From assembly GCF_018129085.1 (NCBI RefSeq), contig NZ_JAAGBB010000034.1, positions 1 to 64,000 on the forward strand: DNA of 64,000 bases, written 5' to 3'. Positions within the stretch are counted from its first letter, which is position 1, and each line of letters starts with the position of its first letter. Positions 59,710 to 64,000 of this stretch are shown here, piece by piece. Source of the DNA: Plastoroseomonas hellenica (lineage in GTDB: Bacteria > Pseudomonadota > Alphaproteobacteria > Acetobacterales > Acetobacteraceae). Position numbers and translations under genes: made by a program. The notes under the pieces are model-generated. The model had not been told where the DNA came from. It saw nothing but the letters and a program-made list of their open reading frames with translations, and did no database searches.

Positions 59710-60453
59710 ATGACCGAAGGGTCCGCAGCCGGCGCGCATGCTGACAAGGAGCTGCTCGCCGTCCACGCCCTGGAGGCGGGCTATGGCAAGATCGGCGTGC
59801 TGCACGGGGTCACCTTGCGGGTCGCGGCCGGCGAGGTCGTGGCGCTGCTCGGCCCCAACGGCGCCGGCAAGACAACCTTGCTGCGCACCCTCTCCGGGCT
59901 GCTGCCGCGCACCGCGGGCGAGGTCCGCTTCGATGGCCGCGACATGCGCGATGCCGGCCCGCGCGAGGCGGCCCGCGCAGGGCTCGTGCATGTCGTCGAA
60001 GGCCATCGCGTCTTCACCCAGATATCCGTCAACGACAACCTGCTGCTCGCAGGCTACGACCTGCCGCGCGGCGAACGCGCGGCACGGGTGGACGAGGCGC
60101 TGTCCTTCTTTCCGGAGATCGCCGCCAAGCGCCTCGACCGCGGCGGAGCGCTCAGCGGCGGGCAGCAGCAGATGCTGGCGGTGGCGCAGGGCCTGGTACG
60201 CCGACCGCGCCTCCTGATGCTGGATGAACCCTCGGCCGGCCTCTCACCGGTGCTGGTGGACCGGGTGCTGGACGTGGTCACCCGCCTGCGTGCCCAGGGC
60301 ACGGCCGTGCTGCTGGTCGAGCAGCTCATCGACAAGGCGCTCGCCGTCTCCGACCGGGTCTATGCGCTGGCGCAGGGCCAGGTGGTGCTCAGCGCCTCCG
60401 CGGCGGAGACGGATTTGCACCATCGGCTGGAACGCGCTTACTTCGGCGCCTGA
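59710..60453 (+). CDS. livF: Branched-chain amino acid-type ABC ATPase LivF
   Basis: A 247-residue ATPase of the LivF group. Walker A GPNGAGKT (48-55), signature LSGGQ (148-152), Walker B LMLDE (169-173), the LivF-specific VVEGHRVFTQISVNDNLLLAG (P-E-G-R-x-x-F-like loop, here VEGHRVF) and the terminal RLERAYFGA. ATG 59710 is 7 bases after the LivM-LivG stop. The signature motif here is complete, so the heterodimer with the fusion protein should have at least one consensus catalytic site. The first 12 bases are part of a near-identical 24-base sequence found again at 61191-61214. Confidence 0.92.
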   Translation: MTEGSAAGAHADKELLAVHALEAGYGKIGVLHGVTLRVAAGEVVALLGPNGAGKTTLLRTLSGLLPRTAGEVRFDGRDMRDAGPREAARAGLVHVVEGHRVFTQISVNDNLLLAGYDLPRGERAARVDEALSFFPEIAAKRLDRGGALSGGQQQMLAVAQGLVRRPRLLMLDEPSAGLSPVLVDRVLDVVTRLRAQGTAVLLVEQLIDKALAVSDRVYALAQGQVVLSASAAETDLHHRLERAYFGA

Positions 60454-60466
60454 CGGAGAATGCGCC

Positions 60467-61195
60467 ATGTCCCCTGAGATCATCGCCGAACTGGCCCCCA
60501 CCGGCGTGCTGCGCGCGGGCATCAATCTCAGCAACTTCCTGCTGGTCACCGGCCGCAGCCCGTCGGGCGATCCCGAGGGCGTTTCCCCCAGCATGGCAAA
60601 GGCGATCGCGGAGAGGCTCGGCGTGCCGGTCCGCTACGTGCCCTTCCCGAAGCCCGGCCTGCTGGCGGATGCGGTCGACGACGATGTCTGGGACATCGGC
60701 CTGATCGGCGCCGAGCCGCAGCGCGCGGAGAAGATCGCCTTCACCGCCGCCTATACCGAGATCGAGGCGACCTACCTGGTCCCCGCCGGCTCCCCGATCA
60801 CCGCGATCGACCAAGTGGACCGCCCCGGTATCCGCATCGCGGTCAGCGCGCGGTCAGCCTACGACCTCTGGCTGGTGCGCAACATCAAGCAGGCGACGCT
60901 GGTGCAGGTCGAAGGCGGCCCCGCGGCCGTCGCCAAGTTCCGCGACGAGAAGCTGGAGGTGCTGGCCGGCCTCCGTCCTGGGCTCCTGACCGACCAGGAA
61001 GCCCTGCCCGGCTCCCGCATCCTCGATGGCCAGTTCACCGCCGTGCAGCAGGCGATCGGCACGCAGCGGCGCAACTCCGCCGGCGCCGCCTTCCTGAGCG
61101 CCTTCGTGGAGGAGGCGAAGGCCTCCGGCCTGGTCGCCAAATTCATCGAGCAGCACAAGGTGCGCGGGCTGTCCGTCGCACCACGCGCGGCCTGA
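60467..61195 (+). CDS. Periplasmic-binding-protein family 3-like solute-binding protein without signal peptide
   Basis: A 242-residue type II periplasmic-binding fold (SBP_bac_3-like) protein: ELAPTGVLRAGINLSNFLLV, AIAERLGVPVRYVPFPKPG, VWDIGLIGAEPQRAEKIAFTAAY, PGIRIAVSARSAYDLWL, VEGGPAAVAKFRDEKLEVLAGLR. Its N-terminus begins directly at the mature domain: no hydrophobic signal, no lipobox and no twin-arginine is visible at ATG 60467, and the upstream sequence is the end of livF (13 bases away). It is therefore predicted cytoplasmic, despite a fold normally used outside. It may be an intracellular ligand sensor or a sequestering protein for the imported solute. It is the last gene of the enolase/Liv operon. 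Confidence 0.75.
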   Translation: MSPEIIAELAPTGVLRAGINLSNFLLVTGRSPSGDPEGVSPSMAKAIAERLGVPVRYVPFPKPGLLADAVDDDVWDIGLIGAEPQRAEKIAFTAAYTEIEATYLVPAGSPITAIDQVDRPGIRIAVSARSAYDLWLVRNIKQATLVQVEGGPAAVAKFRDEKLEVLAGLRPGLLTDQEALPGSRILDGQFTAVQQAIGTQRRNSAGAAFLSAFVEEAKASGLVAKFIEQHKVRGLSVAPRAA

Positions 61196-61308
61196 GCGTC
61201 CGATGGCCGAAGGGCCGAAGGGCCCGGAGGCCTGAATCGGCCGCTCGACTTACGAGGTCAGCCGCCGGGTTGCCCTGACCGCGCCAGGCCGGCAGTCTGG
61301 CGCGGCAT

Positions 61309-62208
61309 GTGTTCTCCCCATTCGTGAATCCCCCGGCCACCGCCGCGCCTGACCAGCGCATCCTGCTCGGCATCCTCTGCATGTGCTTCGCGGGCGCCCT
61401 GTTCTCGCTCATGGGCGGCACGGCGAAGCTGCTGGGCGTGAATTATTCCTCCCTTCAGGTCTCCTGGGCGCGCGCCTTCATCCATCTGGTCTTCCTGGCG
61501 ATCCTGTTCCTGCCGAGTGCCGGCATCGGCGTGCTGCGTAGCCGCCGGCCCGGCCTGCAGCTCGCCCGGGCGGCGATGCTGACCAGCTCCAATCTCTGCT
61601 TCTTCTACGCGGTCACCTTCATCCCGCTGGCCAAGGCCGCCGCCATCTCGCTCACCGCGCCGCTGATCGTCGCACTCCTCGCCTGGCCCATGCTGCAGGA
61701 ACGCACCACCCCGATGCGGGTCATGGCGGTGCTGATCGGCTTCATCGGCGTGCTGGTGGTCGTGCAACCCGGCGGCGAGCTGTTCCACTGGGCCTCGCTC
61801 TTCGTGCTCGGCTCCGCCGCCACCTATGGCGTCTATCAGATCCTGACGCGGCGGGTGGCGCCGCATGACCCGCCGATGACCTCCGCCCTCTGGGCACCGC
61901 TCACCGGCGCCTCGCTCCTGCTGCTGGCACAGCCCTTTGTGTGGTTGACGCCGATGGATTGGGGCGATCTCGGGCTGTTCCTGGCCTGCGGCATGCTGGG
62001 CGCCGTCGGGCATTATTTCGTCGCGCGTGCCCTGACCCTGGCGCCGGCCAACATCATCTCGCCTTTCCAATACGTGCAGCTCCTCGCCGCGACCTGCATC
62101 GGCTGGCTGATCTTCGACCATCTGCCGGATGCGCAGACCTGGGCGGGAGCCGCGATCATCATCGGCTCCGGCCTGCTGCTCGCCTGGGCGCAGGCGCGCG
62201 GGCGTTAG
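61309..62208 (+). CDS. DMT superfamily (EamA) transporter
   Basis: A 299-residue membrane protein with ten predicted helices as two EamA domains: ILLGILCMCFAGALFSLMGGTAKLL in the first helix, FFYAVTFIPLAKAAAISLTAPL, the classic RVMAVLIGFIGVLVVVQPGG, and in the second half TSALWAPLTGASLLLLAQPF, VARALTLAPANIISPFQYVQL, IIIGSGLLLAWAQARGR. Substrates of this superfamily (amino acids, metabolites, drugs) cannot be assigned. The start is uncertain: GTG 61309 is the first in frame, and GTG 61324 or later codons are possible; no strong Shine-Dalgarno is visible. It stands alone between two Liv-type importer operons. Confidence 0.88.
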   Translation: MFSPFVNPPATAAPDQRILLGILCMCFAGALFSLMGGTAKLLGVNYSSLQVSWARAFIHLVFLAILFLPSAGIGVLRSRRPGLQLARAAMLTSSNLCFFYAVTFIPLAKAAAISLTAPLIVALLAWPMLQERTTPMRVMAVLIGFIGVLVVVQPGGELFHWASLFVLGSAATYGVYQILTRRVAPHDPPMTSALWAPLTGASLLLLAQPFVWLTPMDWGDLGLFLACGMLGAVGHYFVARALTLAPANIISPFQYVQLLAATCIGWLIFDHLPDAQTWAGAAIIIGSGLLLAWAQARGR

Positions 62209-62311
62209 CGCGTGTCGTGCCTGCGTGGCTTCTCGCGTTGCGGAACTGCGGTTAAGCTGCCGCCAAAATGACAGGCGCGGTGCCGGCCGCGATCGACAAC
62301 AGGGGGAACAC

Positions 62312-63568
62312 ATGACGATCGGACGCCGTCCGTTGCTGGCCGCGCCAGCGCTTCTGCTTGCCGGCCGCGCCTTCGCGCAGGGCGCCGCCCAGGGCACCCC
62401 CATCAAAGTGGGATCGCTGATGCCGCTTACCGGCGTCGCCGCTTCCGCCGGCAATTCGGCCAAGGCAGCGCTCGAGCTCGCGGTCGAGCTGATCAACACG
62501 CCACAGCCGGATCTGGCGGCCATGCCGCTGATGGCGACCGCGGGCTTTCCGGCGATTGGCGGCCGGCCGCTGCAGCTCGTCATGGCGGATCAGCAGGGAA
62601 ATCCCTCGGTCGCGCAAAACCAGGCGCTGCGCCTGATCACCCAGGAACGCGTGGTGGCGCTGACCGGCGCCTATCAGTCCGGCCTGACCCTGACCGCGAG
62701 CGCCATCGCCGAACGCCACGGCATCCCCTTCGTGAACGGTGAATCGGTCGCGACCAACCTGACCGAGCGCGGGTTCCAGTGGTTCTTCCGCACCACGCCG
62801 ATCGGCCCGGACATCGCCGCCATCTACATGGAGTTCCTCCAGCAGGTGCGGGTCGGCGGGCGCCCGGTCGCGAAGATCGCCATCGTCAACGAGAACACCG
62901 AATACGGTACCTCGATCGCCGACGTCATCCGCCGTACCGCGGAGGGCCGCGGCGTCAGCATCGCGCTGCAGATCCCCTATGCCGCCAACAGCGCCGATGT
63001 CTCGGCCCAGGTGCTGCAGTTGAAGGAAGCGCAGCCGGACGTCGTGATCTTCATCAGCTACACCTCGGACGCCATCCTCTACGCCCGGACCATGCGCGCG
63101 CAGGGCTACCGGCCGCCGGTCCTGATCGGCGACAACAGCGGCTTCTCGGATGACAGTTTCGTCCAGTCGGCCGGCGACATCGCCCAGGGCCTCATCAACC
63201 GCAGCGCCTTCGATGCCAGCCGTCCCGGCAGCAACGCCTTCAAGATCAATGCGCTCTACAAAACCCGCACCGGACGCGAGATGGACGATACCACGGCCCG
63301 CATCATGCAGGGCTTCCTGGTCGCCTGCGACGCCATCAACCGCGCCGGGTCCACCCAGCCGGCCGCCATCCAGGCGGCGCTGCGCGCCACCGACCTGAAG
63401 CCCGAACAGCTCATCATGGGCTATCGCGGGGTGAAGTTCGACGCCAAGGGCCAGAACATCAACGCCTCCGTCCTGCTCGTGCAGCTCCGCGGCCGCGACT
63501 ACGTCTCGGTCTATCCGGCGGATACCGCGACGGCGCAGCTCGAGCTGCCCTACAAGGGCTGGGAATGA
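62312..63568 (+). CDS. Branched-chain amino acid-type ABC solute-binding protein (second system)
   Basis: A 418-residue LivK-type receptor with an N-terminal signal (GRRPLLAAPALLLAGRAFAQG). Landmarks are TPIKVGSLMPLTGVAASAGNSAKAALELAVELIN (in parts), GGRPLQLVMADQQGNPSVAQNQALRLI, GAYQSGLTLTASAIAERHGIPF and IAIVNENTEYGTSIADVIRR, matching the HAAT receptor family. ATG 62312 follows AGGGGGA. It is distinct from the receptor at 55833 in sequence and sits upstream of a LivH-type permease cut by the window edge, so it belongs to a separate importer. A long nested hairpin starts on the last base of its stop codon. Confidence 0.92.
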   Translation: MTIGRRPLLAAPALLLAGRAFAQGAAQGTPIKVGSLMPLTGVAASAGNSAKAALELAVELINTPQPDLAAMPLMATAGFPAIGGRPLQLVMADQQGNPSVAQNQALRLITQERVVALTGAYQSGLTLTASAIAERHGIPFVNGESVATNLTERGFQWFFRTTPIGPDIAAIYMEFLQQVRVGGRPVAKIAIVNENTEYGTSIADVIRRTAEGRGVSIALQIPYAANSADVSAQVLQLKEAQPDVVIFISYTSDAILYARTMRAQGYRPPVLIGDNSGFSDDSFVQSAGDIAQGLINRSAFDASRPGSNAFKINALYKTRTGREMDDTTARIMQGFLVACDAINRAGSTQPAAIQAALRATDLKPEQLIMGYRGVKFDAKGQNINASVLLVQLRGRDYVSVYPADTATAQLELPYKGWE

Positions 63569-63632
63569 TGCTGCCGAGCCTCATGGCTCACCAGCCCGCT
63601 GTTGCTGAGCCCGTGGAGAGGCTCGGCGGCAT
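63568..63632 (+). terminator. Nested hairpin between the receptor and permease genes of the last importer
   Basis: ATGCTGCCGAGCCTC (63568-63582) pairs with GAGGCTCGGCGGCAT (63618-63632) at 14 of 15 positions; an inner stem GGCTCA (63585-63590) pairs with TGAGCC (63606-63611). The outer stem begins on the final base of the stop codon. It would act as a partial terminator or 3' stabiliser of the receptor mRNA, making more receptor than permease. Confidence 0.55.
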
Positions 63633-63679
63633 CGCGCGCGGGGTTGGTGGGGCGGCCACGCACCAAGCAAAGGCTCATA

Positions 63680-63703
63680 CCGGTCAGCCGACAGGCTGGC
63701 CGG
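63680..63703 (+). promoter_or_regulatory. Hairpin immediately before the livH-type start codon
   Basis: CCGGTCAGCC (63680-63689) and GGCTGGCCGG (63694-63703) form a 10-bp stem with one G-T pair and loop GACA. It ends one base before ATG 63705 and covers the place where a Shine-Dalgarno should be; no purine-rich site is otherwise visible. It may lower translation initiation of the permease. Confidence 0.4.
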
Positions 63704-63704
63704 C

Positions 63705-64000
63705 ATGATCCTCGGGCAGGTTGTGCTGAACGGCTTCCTGGTGGGGGCCGTCTATGCGCTGTTCTCCTCCGGCCTCACGCTGATCTGGGGCATGATGAAC
63801 GTGGTGAACTTCGCGCATGGCGATTTCGTCATGATCGCGATGTACGTCGCCTTCGTCGTGTTCACGGCGCTGCATCTCGGCCCCGCGGTTTTCGTGCCGC
63901 TGGCCGCCGTGCTGCTCTTCCTGCTCGGCGTTCTCGTCTATTTCAGCCTGGTGCGGCACGTCATGCGCGGGCCGATGCTGGCGCAGATCCTCGGCACCTT
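63705..64000 (+). CDS. Branched-chain amino acid-type ABC permease LivH (3'-truncated by window edge)
   Basis: Only about 98 codons are present. The sequence MILGQVVLNGFLVGAVYALF, SGLTLIWGMMNVVNFAHGDF, VMIAMYVAFVVFTALHLGPA and LVYFSLVRHVMRGPM is a strong match to the N-terminal third of LivH permeases: G-x-x-Y-A-L-x-x-x-G-L-x-L-I-x-G followed by V-V-N-F-A-H-G-D-x-x-M. The first three predicted helices are included. It starts at ATG 63705, 136 bases after the receptor stop, behind two hairpins. It is the permease of the second Liv-type system; the rest lies beyond the right edge. Confidence 0.9.
   Translation, partial: MILGQVVLNGFLVGAVYALFSSGLTLIWGMMNVVNFAHGDFVMIAMYVAFVVFTALHLGPAVFVPLAAVLLFLLGVLVYFSLVRHVMRGPMLAQILGT

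Noticed and set aside
57699..59747. A 682-codon minus-strand open frame
   Set aside because: Antisense to livH and the LivM-LivG fusion; acidic, Gln-rich composition is an antisense artefact.
61203..61235. Tiny open frame MAEGPKGPEA after the signal-less binding protein
   Set aside because: Ten codons, no Shine-Dalgarno, and it lies in the copy of a 24-base repeat; no support as a gene.

Overview
The window reads as chromosome of a GC-rich alphaproteobacterium, most likely Acetobacteraceae (a Roseomonas-like, order Rhodospirillales organism). This is inferred from the very high GC, the many solute-binding-protein importers with twin-arginine receptors, an IclR/Bug-receptor catabolic module, and the alphaproteobacterial flavour of hut, rut and DUF2169-type VgrG genes. 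No rRNA, tRNA or CRISPR array was seen. No gene-free stretch exceeds 300 bases.

Layout. 0-3.6 kb: tail of an oligopeptide ABC ATPase, then small stress or membrane genes and a VOC protein. 3.8-7.7 kb: an SLC13 permease remnant is cut by a low-GC block carrying a two-gene unit, an N6-adenine DNA methyltransferase of type IIG-like architecture and a PIN nuclease; it abuts the 3' end of the histidine-utilisation genes. 7.7-13.2 kb: hutH, hutU and an LLM flavin monooxygenase in one leftward operon, divergent from hutC, with a perfect operator palindrome between. 13.2-17.3 kb: amidase + IclR regulator divergent from a Bug receptor + cyclase-family hydrolase. 17.4-22.2 kb: AraC regulator, Tat-exported aldo/keto reductase, two-subunit molybdenum oxidoreductase. 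22.4-29.6 kb: an orphan type VI secretion tip cluster (VgrG, membrane protein, DUF2169-pentapeptide fusion, second pentapeptide protein, DUF3540, DUF4150 PAAR-like) with no evident toxin. 29.6-40.6 kb: a stress-flavoured region (two KGG-repeat proteins, PRC-barrel, stress SDR, PPC/DUF296 protein, zinc-ribbon protein, thiolase/SDR with TetR, MFS, HlyIII, groES-groEL under CIRCE). 40.7-43 kb: orphan TRAP receptor and ChrA, convergent. 43.2-49 kb: RutA-type monooxygenase, a complete polyamine-type ABC importer and an isochorismatase-fold amidase in one operon. 49.2-53.6 kb: complete carbohydrate-type (Ugp/Msm) ABC importer. 53.6-61.2 kb: LysR regulator divergent from an enolase-superfamily enzyme and a branched-chain-type ABC importer with a LivM-LivG fusion. 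61.3 kb to end: DMT transporter and the beginning of another Liv-type importer.

The theme is uptake plus catabolism: each regulator sits beside an importer or receptor and one or two enzymes. The most unusual items are the methyltransferase-PIN pair in the island, a 47-bp hairpin element in three copies (two of them between receptor and permease genes of ABC operons), the ABC-linked RutA cluster, and an LLM monooxygenase as first gene of the hut operon.
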